This document shows, one piece after another, positions 6,004 to 12,648 of a stretch of 35,889 bases of DNA (position 1 is its first letter; the number at the start of each line of letters is the position of its first letter). The DNA comes from a virus. Below the pieces are notes generated by a model that had not been told where the DNA came from, did no database searches, and was given only the letters and a program-made list of their open reading frames with translations. The stretch lies in IMG/VR virus record IMGVR_UViG_3300032893_000188, positions 1 to 35,889 of that record; one strand, given 5' to 3'. Position numbers and translations under genes: made by a program.

Positions 6004-7647
6004 ATGACAACAGCGTTGTTAAATCACATGCAAGAAGCAGGTCTTCCTTGCAACCAAGAAATACTCATTGATGGAGAAATCCATAGATATTCAGCCAAAG
6101 GAGGGAGAAGCAAGGACGAGTGGTACGTTTGCTATCCTTTACCGGAAGGACAGTTCCTCTGTGTTTATGGGAGTTGGAGAGAATCTTGCGAGGGAAAACA
6201 TATATTTAAATCGTGGAGCGATGATACGGAGTTGAGTTACCTGGACGATCAGTATGAAGAGACGCAAAGAAAGATCCAGGAGAAACTGGCTTTAGATGCC
6301 ATTGAAGGGGTTAAAACAGTAAAGAGCTACTGGGAGTCGTCTCAACCAGCGTTAGAGCATCCTTACCTATCCAGAAAAAGGATTAAGCCATATGGAATAA
6401 AGGTGTTTAACGACAATCTTCTCATTCCGGTTTATGGGACGGAAGATCAGTTAATCAGCCTTCAGAAAATCTCTCCAGATGGAACCAAGAGATTTGCTTA
6501 CCATACTAACACCAGATTCGGGCGCTACATTTTAGGAGAGGTAGCATCAGCCAGGAGAATTTTGGTTTGCGAGGGATTTGCTACAGGTGCTTCAATCCAT
6601 GAAGCTACGGGGGAATGTGTTGCAGTCGCTTTCTCTGCTTCAAACACCTGGAAGGTAGGACATGCCTTACAAGAAAAATATCCAGGGAAATCAATATCTC
6701 TTTGCTCGGATTTGGGAAAAGCGGGAGAGGAATCAATCCGAAAGTGGAAAGAGATTGTAAACGAAGCTGTCTACATTCCTAATTTCCGAGGAAAAGGGAA
6801 AGAGACGGACAAAGACTATAATGACATGTTTTGTCACCCAGAATTGGGAAGCAGAGAGGTTTTGTCTCAGTTGTCACCAATATTAAAGACCAAAAATCTA
6901 AAAGAGATGTTTGATGAAATAAAACCAGTTGATTGGCTTGTGGAGAATCTGATCCTTAGAGGTAGCATAAACATGATATACGGCCCAGGAGGGGCCGGAA
7001 AAAGCTCTATATGTCACAGTTTAGCCTTCTCCTGTTCTCAAGGGTTGCCGTTTTGGATGTACCACCCCAAGAAATGCAAAGTTCTATATGTCGACGGAGA
7101 GCTTTCCCAAATGGAAAACCAATCCAGATTAGGATCGGTGATTGATAGATGGAAAAATATTATAGAAGAGGTGGACGAAACCTCTTTGGTTTTTCTAACT
7201 CCAGAAATGATTTATTCTGGGTTTGAACAGCCAATAGATCTTTATTCTAAAGAATGGCAAAAAAGAGTTGATCCATTAATTGAGAAAAGTGATTTAATTT
7301 TTCTTGATAATGTAAGTACATTGACTGGAGCTAATGCAGATCCAGAATATGAAAACAAAGCAGCTTCCTGGATTAATATTGGAGATTGGTTGAGAAAATG
7401 GAAAATGCTAGGGAAAAGTTTCATTGCAGTTCACCATTCAAATAAGAACGGAGGATTTCGTGGAACTTCCAGAGTCTCAGTTGACACCATGACTCAAATC
7501 CGATTAGAACCAAAAGAAAATTCTGATCCTTTAGTTGAGATCCATAATAAAGTGATATTTGAGAAGAGAAGAGAGATCCCAGGGAAATGGAAACTTCCAT
7601 TTGAAGTGATGCTAAGAAATAACCAGTGGGAAATTTTCTTGTCCTAA
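6004..7647 (+). CDS. Primase-helicase: TOPRIM domain plus RepA-type AAA ATPase
   Basis: 547 residues; AAGGAG precedes ATG 6004. The N-terminal region (1-180) matches the DNA-handling segment of phage/plasmid TOPRIM proteins. A TOPRIM domain spans about 185-260 ('RILVCEGFATGASIHEAT', Glu190). A RepA-like hexameric helicase domain follows: Walker A 'GPGGAGKSS' (327-335), 'YVDGELS' (362-368), Walker B 'LIFLDN' (431-436) and 'AVHHSNK' (475-481). It should unwind DNA at the origin and may prime synthesis. The second TOPRIM motif is SDLGKAG rather than the usual DxD, so priming activity may be altered. No polymerase is present, so host polymerase is presumably recruited. A strong terminator and a structured repeat follow. 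Confidence 0.88.
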   Translation: MTTALLNHMQEAGLPCNQEILIDGEIHRYSAKGGRSKDEWYVCYPLPEGQFLCVYGSWRESCEGKHIFKSWSDDTELSYLDDQYEETQRKIQEKLALDAIEGVKTVKSYWESSQPALEHPYLSRKRIKPYGIKVFNDNLLIPVYGTEDQLISLQKISPDGTKRFAYHTNTRFGRYILGEVASARRILVCEGFATGASIHEATGECVAVAFSASNTWKVGHALQEKYPGKSISLCSDLGKAGEESIRKWKEIVNEAVYIPNFRGKGKETDKDYNDMFCHPELGSREVLSQLSPILKTKNLKEMFDEIKPVDWLVENLILRGSINMIYGPGGAGKSSICHSLAFSCSQGLPFWMYHPKKCKVLYVDGELSQMENQSRLGSVIDRWKNIIEEVDETSLVFLTPEMIYSGFEQPIDLYSKEWQKRVDPLIEKSDLIFLDNVSTLTGANADPEYENKAASWINIGDWLRKWKMLGKSFIAVHHSNKNGGFRGTSRVSVDTMTQIRLEPKENSDPLVEIHNKVIFEKRREIPGKWKLPFEVMLRNNQWEIFLS

Positions 7648-7682
7648 AAATAATCCATAAAATTTTAACAAACCATTGCAAG

Positions 7683-7708
7683 GAGGGGTTTACACCCCTC
7701 TTTTTTTT
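7683..7708 (+). terminator. Strong rho-independent terminator after primase-helicase
   Basis: GAGGGGT (7683-7689) pairs with ACCCCTC (7694-7700) around a 4-base loop, followed by eight T residues (7701-7708). It ends the zinc-ribbon/HTH/primase transcript. Confidence 0.9.
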
Positions 7709-7710
7709 GA

Positions 7711-7764
7711 TGTAAAGCGGCTTTACATGAAATCCGGAAAAATCTATAAATCCTGGCTTTACAT
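7711..7764. repeat. Iteron-like repeats (GGCTTTACAT)
   Basis: GGCTTTACAT occurs at 7719-7728 and 7755-7764 as direct repeats 36 bases apart. The first copy also forms a perfect palindrome with TGTAAAG (7711-7717) around CGG. Repeats like these beside a replication initiator or helicase gene are typical of origin-binding sites. The assignment as origin is inference. Confidence 0.5.
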
Positions 7765-7771
7765 TGGTGTA

Positions 7772-7906
7772 TTTAGGCACTTTTACTTGAAGCGGCGTAC
7801 CCCCTTCCAGGGGTTGGGCGGCGGGGACAGCGATAGCTGTTTACCCTCGCGCACCAACCGTAGCTTCGCTACGGGAAGCGTGTCGCTTCAAGTAATTATG
7901 CCTAAA
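7772..7906. repeat. Large structured inverted repeat, cloverleaf-like (candidate origin or structured RNA)
   Basis: Outer arms are TTTAGGCA (7772-7779) with TGCCTAAA (7899-7906), then a 3x3 loop, then TTACTTGAAGCG (7783-7794) with CGCTTCAAGTAA (7884-7895): 20 perfect pairs. The 89 enclosed bases are much more GC-rich than their surroundings. They fold into further stems: CCCC/GGGG near 7801-7814, GGTTGG/CCAACC enclosing GCG/CGC, GGG/CCC and ACAGC-GATA-GCTGT, and GTAGC-TTC-GCTAC near 7860-7872. It lies between the primase terminator and the next gene. It could be a replication origin, a REP/MITE-like insertion or a folded RNA. It does not match a tRNA. Confidence 0.75.
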
Positions 7907-7939
7907 ATAACAATACTGTCAAGAGGAGAAAATAAGGCT

Positions 7940-8548
7940 ATGAAACTGAGAAACTTGAGAAAAGATAAATTGAAAGAAGTAGCTAATTCTATGGATATCC
8001 AAGCTACCAAGGAAAAAATTTGTTATGATAAACAAAATTCTTTGGATAACAGAGTGCCGCTCAAAAATCCTTGGGAAGAGAAATGTACGTTAACTGAAAT
8101 AGTTCACTGGATGTCTATTCCAAAAAACGCTTTGACAGACGAAGAGGTGAGTGAGATGAGGAAGAATTCCGAATTAAACACTCCCGAACTTGAAATGCCT
8201 TACAAAGAATTTATCCAAATGCAGGTAAGGAATTTCCTGGAAATTAACCGCAACCATCCAACTCTAGTCATCCAAAGAAAAATTATAGACCTCTACAAAG
8301 ACCGAAAATTCAAGCTTCGCAAACAAGTTACCTTTGGATCTCTTTGCTGGAAGAAAGGTTCTATCGGATTTACTCTGGATGCAGCAAGTTTAGGCAAGCT
8401 TCCTACACAAGCCATAGAACTGCTTGAAAAGCAGCTTCAGAAGCCCGATGTTTCGCTTTGCTGCCTGGATGAATACATCTACACCCTTCCAAATGAGTAT
8501 TTGAATTTTGGCAAGGAAGAAGAGGAAGGGGTTATGGGTTTATTTTGA
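7940..8548 (+). CDS. Hypothetical protein (202 aa)
   Basis: Start placed at ATG 7940. Purine-rich GAGGAGAAAATAAGG precedes it, and further upstream lies the structured repeat, which should not be coding. The protein is helical and charged, with 'YKEFIQMQVRNFLEINR', 'RKIIDLYKDRKFKLR' and a compact C-terminal part ('GSLCWKKGSIGFTLDAASL'). It ends with a Glu run and GVMGLF. I see no known domain. Position after the replication gene and candidate origin hints at DNA metabolism. Confidence 0.7.
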   Translation: MKLRNLRKDKLKEVANSMDIQATKEKICYDKQNSLDNRVPLKNPWEEKCTLTEIVHWMSIPKNALTDEEVSEMRKNSELNTPELEMPYKEFIQMQVRNFLEINRNHPTLVIQRKIIDLYKDRKFKLRKQVTFGSLCWKKGSIGFTLDAASLGKLPTQAIELLEKQLQKPDVSLCCLDEYIYTLPNEYLNFGKEEEEGVMGLF

Positions 8549-8688
8549 GGCAAACTTTTAAATGGTTGTTTTTTGATGGCAAATTTTGGAGGCAAAAAAC
8601 GACGTTTATTTTTTGTGTAACACTACTTATCTAGGTGGTATTCTGTTGCAGATGCGAAGGAAAGTAGAGTTTAAAAGGAGATAAATTT

Positions 8689-8928
8689 ATGAATTCTAAA
8701 AATTTAGAACTTTATTCCAAATTTCAGGATTTATTTTTAGAAACTCATATAGTCGTTCCTCCACAAGAAAAAATAGAACATTTTTCGTGTGAAGATGGGA
8801 GATTGGATTTGAGCAAATTTGTGGATTTGTTTAGTGAAGCTAATGGTATTGATAGAAAAGAATGCATGAAGTGGTTCCTGTCCAATATGGGAGTTAAATT
8901 CCAGGATTTGTCTGATAGTGGGAAATGA
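8689..8928 (+). CDS. Small hypothetical acidic protein (79 aa)
   Basis: AAAGGAGATAAATTT precedes ATG 8689, a near-ideal ribosome site. The product is helical and slightly acidic ('LDLSKFVDLFSEANGIDRKE', 'CMKWFLSNMGVKF'). The 140 bases before it hold AT-rich sequence with no clear promoter. It is the last gene of the plus early block and converges on the minus accessory operon at 8951. No family is recognised. Confidence 0.7.
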   Translation: MNSKNLELYSKFQDLFLETHIVVPPQEKIEHFSCEDGRLDLSKFVDLFSEANGIDRKECMKWFLSNMGVKFQDLSDSGK

Positions 8929-8950
8929 GTGTTATATTGGCAATTCAGTG

Positions 8951-9256
8951 TTAAGAATACCTCACACTTGAAGTCGAATACCTTCTCACAGGCTCCCCCT
9001 CCGCATTAACCACGTAGGAACGACCCGCAATCGGGTCTAATTCGGGAGATCGTGGCAATATGCGTTCTGGTCTGGGTCGGTGGATGTGTTCGTGGTATAT
9101 CTCAGTTACGCGTGCCTGTACAGTGCTGACACTTTCAGAGGTAGCACGTTCTTGGGGTGGTTGTTGGATTTCTTCTTTGGCTTTGGTTTTAAGGCAGCAC
9201 CAATTACAAGAGTCGTTTACTTCCACTTTGACTGTGGGATTGACTGGGGGTGCCAT
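8951..9256 (-). CDS. Hypothetical protein with Cys motif and Arg/Pro-rich tail (101 aa)
   Basis: AAGAGG four bases before ATG 9256. The N-terminal part contains 'CNWCCLK' (a possible metal knuckle with only three cysteines). The rest is polar and low in hydrophobics: 'HEHIHRPRPERILPRSPE', 'GRSYVVNAEGEPVRR'. It appears largely disordered. It is the last gene of the minus accessory operon. Function is unknown; plus-strand frames over this stretch look like shadows. Confidence 0.65.
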   Translation of the reverse strand: MAPPVNPTVKVEVNDSCNWCCLKTKAKEEIQQPPQERATSESVSTVQARVTEIYHEHIHRPRPERILPRSPELDPIAGRSYVVNAEGEPVRRYSTSSVRYS

Positions 9257-9274
9257 ATGGCCTCTTATTTGTTT

Positions 9275-9514
9275 TCAGTCTATCACCTTCTCGTAAGTTT
9301 TTTCAAATATATCGGGTTTGCAGGGATATTTTTCTCCGTTTATTCCTGTTATGATCCAATCTCCTTCTCTCACAATCATTCTTCCTTCTAAGGTTTCAAT
9401 ATGTGGGAAAACATGAGTAATGCCAAAATCTTGGCCGTAGTGAAGCCCTTCAATTTCCTTTCCTATAAACCACTGTTCTGCTTCAACAACAACCGGTTTT
9501 TTCCTGAATTTCAT
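9275..9514 (-). CDS. Conserved small phage protein (MKFRKKPV... type, 79 aa)
   Basis: MKFRKKPVVVEAEQW at the start, 'GDWIITGINGEKYPCKPDIF' (residues about 51-70) and 'FEKTYE' at the end are the signature of a small protein found in very many tailed phages, usually annotated as hypothetical. The family's role is unknown. It is probably a compact beta fold. It sits in the coupled minus operon with a GGATGAAG ribosome site. Confidence 0.85.
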   Translation of the reverse strand: MKFRKKPVVVEAEQWFIGKEIEGLHYGQDFGITHVFPHIETLEGRMIVREGDWIITGINGEKYPCKPDIFEKTYEKVID

Positions 9515-9547
9515 TTCTTCATCCTGCTTACTCTTTATCTTTTTCCG

Positions 9548-9979
9548 TCATTTTCCCTCCGGCGGAGTTGGGAGAGGCATCCAGTGAGTAACATGTACAT
9601 CTTTATCCCCACAAAAGGGAAGATCCCATCCCCATGATCGAATAAATCTTCCCTCGAAAATTCTTAACGAAGGCGTTTGTTTTAATGGGCTTTCTATATG
9701 GAAGAAAAACCCTTTACATAACACCAAAACCCAATCTTCGTTTGGGGGAAATCTGTCTTCAACGCCAATCCACTCACTCTTAGGAAACTTCTTTTCGCAA
9801 ACGCATCTCCCGCAGTCTTTGCAACGAGTTTCTAGGTTTCGGCACCCAGATTCAGTGCATTTGGTTAGTGATTTGTAAATCCATCCCCGCCATTTGCAAC
9901 ATTCACAAAACAAAGATCCTTCATCGAGGATTAATAAGTTTGTGCAAAAAGGACATCTGGCTTCCTTACATTTGTTCAT
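9548..9979 (-). CDS. Cys-rich protein with DUF551 domain
   Basis: 143 residues. The N-terminal half has three zinc-knuckle pairs: 'CPFC' (9-12), 'CECC' (25-28) and the 'CKDCGRCVC' cluster (53-61), so one or two zinc ribbons are likely. The C-terminal half is DUF551: 'WIGVEDRFPPNEDWVLVLC' (70-88) through 'VTHWMPLPTPPEGK'. DUF551 is frequent in phage accessory operons and its function is not established. The fusion of zinc ribbons to DUF551 is worth noting. It overlaps its upstream neighbour by 4 bases. Confidence 0.85.
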   Translation of the reverse strand: MNKCKEARCPFCTNLLILDEGSLFCECCKWRGWIYKSLTKCTESGCRNLETRCKDCGRCVCEKKFPKSEWIGVEDRFPPNEDWVLVLCKGFFFHIESPLKQTPSLRIFEGRFIRSWGWDLPFCGDKDVHVTHWMPLPTPPEGK

Positions 9980-10371
9980 TCAACCGGTCTCCATCCCGAT
10001 ATATTAATCATATGGCGCCCTTCTTCATCATCACAAAGAAAAAATTCGCCATAAATATCGAACCAGGACATGTCTGGTTTCCATGAATGAACTCCTAATT
10101 TGAATACGCATCTACAAATTTGTTCTTCATCCATGTCTTCTTCGCAGCAAATAGTAGGATTCCCACTGACATATACAATTGCATTGTTTTTTGGTTGGCA
10201 AACGTTAAAATCAAACCATTTATCCATTTTATTGTTTACGTTCATCGAATTACATTCACCGCACACACTTCCTCCGTACAAAATTTCCTTATAGTTGGTA
10301 GATGTTACACCAGTCCCGTCCAAACATCCTAAAAGACCGGCTTCTTCAAGCATTTTCATGCGCTCGCTCAT
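9976..10371 (-). CDS. Hypothetical acidic Cys-containing protein (131 aa)
   Basis: Starts MSERMKMLEEAGLLGC with an ATGA overlap on the previous stop, and GAGGTAAA supplies the ribosome site. Later segments include 'CGECNSMN', 'ICCEEDMDEEQICRC' and 'FFLCDDEEGRHMINISGW'. The many cysteines (about 10) could bind metal, but the spacing matches no family I know. The organisation as a small globular protein of the accessory operon is clear; the function is not. Confidence 0.65.
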   Translation of the reverse strand: MSERMKMLEEAGLLGCLDGTGVTSTNYKEILYGGSVCGECNSMNVNNKMDKWFDFNVCQPKNNAIVYVSGNPTICCEEDMDEEQICRCVFKLGVHSWKPDMSWFDIYGEFFLCDDEEGRHMINISGWRPVE

Positions 10372-10592
10372 TTTACCTCTTCACCTGTCTCAGAGCATTT
10401 CCCCAACCATAGATCATCCAAAAGAGAGTGTACGTCTCCCATTATAGATCTAGGAAGTGGCCCCGCGTCGGAATGAAGATCTCCTTTGTAATTTATTATT
10501 CTGGCTTGTTTAATAATTTCTCTAGCATGTTCCCGAATGATCTTCATCTCGGGTTCGATTGCGCTGTCGCTGATCCAACAAAAACACGGCAT
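10368..10592 (-). CDS. Hypothetical protein (74 aa)
   Basis: ATG 10592 lies after GAGGTGAAATA. It begins MPCFCWISDSAIEPEMK, has a basic helix ('IIREHAREIIKQARIINYK'), and ends in 'LLDDLWLGKCSETGEEVK'. Its stop overlaps the next start (ATGA). No family is recognised. Confidence 0.65.
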   Translation of the reverse strand: MPCFCWISDSAIEPEMKIIREHAREIIKQARIINYKGDLHSDAGPLPRSIMGDVHSLLDDLWLGKCSETGEEVK

Positions 10593-10605
10593 TATTTCAC
10601 CTCTT

Positions 10606-10833
10606 TCAAATAAACACTAAATTCCCATCATCCGCTCTCTGAAATCGAGTTAGGGATATTTCCTCCAACACCTCTTTCATAAAATCGGCGTTACTTGATT
10701 GAATCCTTTGAGCCCACATGTCGGTTTCATCCGACTCCTCAATTATTTCCTGGAAGCATTCCACAATAGCCCCAAAAACTTCCCTTTTTTCTTCCTCGTC
10801 TAGGTCTTCGAAAGTTAAGTTAGCTTCCATCAT
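10606..10833 (-). CDS. Small acidic helical protein (75 aa)
   Basis: I place the start at ATG 10833 (MMEANLTFEDLDEEE). It overlaps the TGA of the upstream gene (ATGA) and has GAGGTG five bases ahead. The longer form starting MGRGEM is unlikely. The protein is strongly acidic, with 'EEKREVFGAIVECFQEIIEE' and 'NADFMKEVLEEISLTRFQ'. It may be a DNA mimic or partner-binding helix bundle, which is inference from charge only. Confidence 0.65.
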   Translation of the reverse strand: MMEANLTFEDLDEEEKREVFGAIVECFQEIIEESDETDMWAQRIQSSNADFMKEVLEEISLTRFQRADDGNLVFI

Positions 10834-11213
10834 TTCACCTCTACCCAATCTGTGGCCTCAAAATTTTCTAATGAAAGTACTTGCATGGATGGGTCAAACC
10901 CTTTCCCTTGTAAATAAATGCACTTGTCAAATGCAATATTCCAATCTCTCCAATTCTTGTGCTTATACTTGTTCCCTTCTCTTAACCCCCTAACCACGTC
11001 CATAAAGCAATAAGTCTTCTCGGGTTCTTCGTATAGTTCCCATTCTTTGTAAAAATCTGCGCAGTTAAACTCTGTTTTTAAGGAAAAACAAGATTCCCGA
11101 AAGTACTGCCTAAGCTCATCATTTATTTTTACTAGACAATATGTCTTTTCCCAATCTGTCCTTCTAACCGCTTTGCCTTCTTCAAGGGCTTTTATTGCTG
11201 CTGAGAATTTCAT
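10830..11213 (-). CDS. Tandem DUF2829-like protein (Tad2-related fold?)
   Basis: 127 residues made of two similar halves. Half 1 has 'FSAAIKALEEGKAVRRTDW' (3-21) and ends 'ADFYKEWELYEE'. Half 2 has 'CFMDVVRGLREGNKYKHKNW' (69-88) and ends 'ENFEATDWVEVK'. The pattern F..A...L.EGK.VRR..W ... WE/DW is that of DUF2829-type phage proteins. Some DUF2829 proteins (Tad2) counter Thoeris defence by sequestering cyclic ADP-ribose signals. Whether this divergent double version does so is open. It is embedded in the accessory operon, overlapping both neighbours by 4 bases. Confidence 0.65.
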   Translation of the reverse strand: MKFSAAIKALEEGKAVRRTDWEKTYCLVKINDELRQYFRESCFSLKTEFNCADFYKEWELYEEPEKTYCFMDVVRGLREGNKYKHKNWRDWNIAFDKCIYLQGKGFDPSMQVLSLENFEATDWVEVK

Positions 11214-11566
11214 TTCTTCATCATCCTTTCTATTACATAAAGTTTAGGAGCGCATTTTGCTTTGATTGCTCTTGAAGGATTTTCGCAAATTCCAATTACT
11301 ATGGGAATAATAGCTATAAGAGAAATAACCCCTGGAACAACCAAAAAAGGCTGAGCTTCTCTTTCTATCCTGTCAAAATTTCTAAAAATCCATAACCAAC
11401 CCAAAGATATTCCTAAAAAGGCTAACATAGATAAAGCGGACAGAAAAACTGCCTCATAAAACCCATACGTCGCAATTTCTTGTATAAATTTAGGGAGTTC
11501 CTCGCTTGTTACAGATTCAATGGAGGACATCCATTGGAGGATTTTTTGGTTTATTTCTTCAGTCAT
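11210..11566 (-). CDS. Two-helix membrane protein (118 aa)
   Basis: Start chosen at ATG 11566 (MTEEINQKILQW; AAGGGA seven bases upstream), not the longer upstream frame. Two membrane helices are clear: 'FLSALSMLAFLGISLGWLWI' (about 44-63) and 'VVPGVISLIAIIPIVIGI' (about 79-96). The polar end 'KAKCAPKLYVIERMMKK' resembles the 'APKLY(V/I)(I/L)E' ending of small phage membrane proteins. Topology fits a holin-like protein, but it lies in the accessory operon with no endolysin nearby, so the assignment is only a possibility. Confidence 0.7.
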   Translation of the reverse strand: MTEEINQKILQWMSSIESVTSEELPKFIQEIATYGFYEAVFLSALSMLAFLGISLGWLWIFRNFDRIEREAQPFLVVPGVISLIAIIPIVIGICENPSRAIKAKCAPKLYVIERMMKK

Positions 11567-11576
11567 TATCATCCCT

Positions 11577-11783
11577 TTAATTACCGATCGATTCATAAAA
11601 TTCGTCTGGTGATTCTGGTGTCTTGGGAGCATCCATCCTAAAAAATGACACCCACTCTTTTATGCACCAACTCACATCATTGTTTTCGTTGTAGAAATAC
11701 AATATTCCATCGACTATGCAAAAGTGGTGAGCTTGTAAGTTGTAATCGATTGAACTAGAGGTTCGGACGTAATATGAATTCAT
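11577..11783 (-). CDS. Small protein with C-terminal SPDEFYESI motif (68 aa)
   Basis: MNSYYVRTSSSIDYNLQ at the N-terminus, a hydrophobic strand region ('HHFCIVDGILYFYNE'), and the end 'APKTPESPDEFYESIGN'. That ending nearly copies the end of the gene at 1275..1550 (QLSPDDFYESICKE), although the bodies do not match. The shared tail suggests a common partner. ATG overlaps the preceding TGA. Function is unknown. Confidence 0.65.
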   Translation of the reverse strand: MNSYYVRTSSSIDYNLQAHHFCIVDGILYFYNENNDVSWCIKEWVSFFRMDAPKTPESPDEFYESIGN

Positions 11784-11998
11784 TTATCTACTTCTTCCCC
11801 AAGAAAATTTTTTAAACACTCTAAATTGCAAAAATCCAAATCATGATCTAGGTGAGGTTTTACATATATTGCGTAAAGACTCGTGCCCACATGGGGGATA
11901 GATCTATTCGCGACCCTTATAGAGTAGGCGGTTAAATCCCATGTTTTTGTTAAATCTTTTTGGCACATATCACAAATCACTTTTCTGCATTCGCTCAT
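11780..11998 (-). CDS. Small zinc-finger-like protein (72 aa)
   Basis: 'CDMCQKDL' near the N-terminus and 'CNLECLKNFL' near the C-terminus make a split CxxC...CxxxC metal site, as in host-encoded small 'FYVE/MYM-like' knuckles. The central part contains strands ('TAYSIRVANRSIPH', 'LYAIYVKP') and a His-rich loop. The start is immediately after the upstream stop. No specific family is assigned. Confidence 0.7.
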   Translation of the reverse strand: MSECRKVICDMCQKDLTKTWDLTAYSIRVANRSIPHVGTSLYAIYVKPHLDHDLDFCNLECLKNFLGEEVDK

Positions 11999-12298
11999 CT
12001 ATAAAGTCCTTTTCCCATTAATATTATTTACGATTTGCGACAACTCTTTAATCATTATTTCAATGTCACTCATGCAAATATTGAGGCAATCTTTTGGATT
12101 TACTATCTTTTTTATCGCTTCCAATTCGTCACCTTCTCCATAGTCACAACTGTCAACCCATTCAATGTCATGCATAGCCTTTGCTGCTAGTCTCATCCAA
12201 TCCCCAAAAGAACGTCTATAAATGCATTTTTCAGTTAACAGATTTTTTGCTGCATCTTCCATTTTGTAACAAAGGTAATCCCAAGATCCTCCGCTCAT
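11999..12298 (-). CDS. MSGGSWDY-type conserved small protein (99 aa)
   Basis: Start placed at ATG 12298 (MSGGSWDYLCYKMEDAA; AGGA nine bases upstream) rather than TTG 12304. 'MSGGSWDY' together with 'MHDIEWVDSCDYGEGDE' (about 61-77) marks a family common in phages and bacteria and annotated as hypothetical. It is mostly helical. It is the first gene of the minus accessory operon and faces the 12476 gene across a 177-base regulatory gap. Confidence 0.8.
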   Translation of the reverse strand: MSGGSWDYLCYKMEDAAKNLLTEKCIYRRSFGDWMRLAAKAMHDIEWVDSCDYGEGDELEAIKKIVNPKDCLNICMSDIEIMIKELSQIVNNINGKRTL

Positions 12299-12346
12299 AC
12301 CCAAAATCCTTTTACTGAAACTTCATTCTGTCATTTATCAAAAACA

Positions 12347-12368
12347 TGATGGTAAAAAAATGCCATCA
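12347..12368. repeat. Dyad TGATGG/CCATCA in divergent intergenic region
   Basis: A 6-bp inverted repeat (12347-12352 and 12363-12368) with a 10-base A-rich loop lies just upstream of the minus accessory operon. It may be an operator for that operon. The rest of 12299-12403 shows no convincing promoter hexamers on the minus strand. Confidence 0.4.
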
Positions 12369-12403
12369 AACACACCCCAAAAACCATTGGGAATGCTCCT
12401 GTT

Positions 12404-12435
12404 TTGTTGTCAACAATCATAGGGATATGTATATT
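12404..12435 (+). promoter_or_regulatory. Sigma70-type promoter with overlapping operator-like palindrome
   Basis: TTGTCA (12407-12412), exactly 17 bases, then TATATT (12430-12435), about 40 bases before the GTG start at 12476. The perfect dyad TTGTTG-T-CAACAA (12404-12416) covers the -35 box, so repressor binding there would block the promoter. This should drive the terminase small-subunit operon. Confidence 0.65.
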
Positions 12436-12475
12436 TTAAGGCAAATCAAATGTTGCATTTAATCAGGAGAATTTT

Positions 12476-12622
12476 GTGCTAAGCAAGAAAGTTACAGCTT
12501 CGTTAATCTGTACCCTTCTGGGAGCTAGTATAATGCTAGTTATTCAAGGAAGGTCAGATCTAGCAGTCTTGGTCTGTTTCTGGGCCAGTTTAATTAGTTC
12601 GTTATATTGCATTTACCAATAA
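12476..12622 (+). CDS. 48-residue membrane protein with two hydrophobic segments
   Basis: GTG 12476 lies 6 bases after AGGAG and downstream of a good promoter. The product is MLSKKVTASLICTLLGASIM, a short polar turn (QGRSD), then 'LAVLVCFWASLISSLYCIY'. The two helices would make a small hairpin membrane protein, as in many minimal holins. That role is inferred only from topology. It is the first gene of the plus operon leading to the terminase small subunit. Confidence 0.65.
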   Translation: MLSKKVTASLICTLLGASIMLVIQGRSDLAVLVCFWASLISSLYCIYQ

Positions 12623-12648
12623 GAATGCGTTTGCTACATTGATCGTTT

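Noticed and set aside
7772-7906. tRNA or tmRNA interpretation of the structured repeat
   Set aside because: There is no anticodon-arm/T-arm geometry, no GTTCRANNC-like sequence and no CCA-like end. The outer stem is far too long.
9080-9391. Hydrophobic plus-strand frame resembling a membrane protein
   Set aside because: It is opposite two well-supported minus genes (one a known phage family) and has no proper start.
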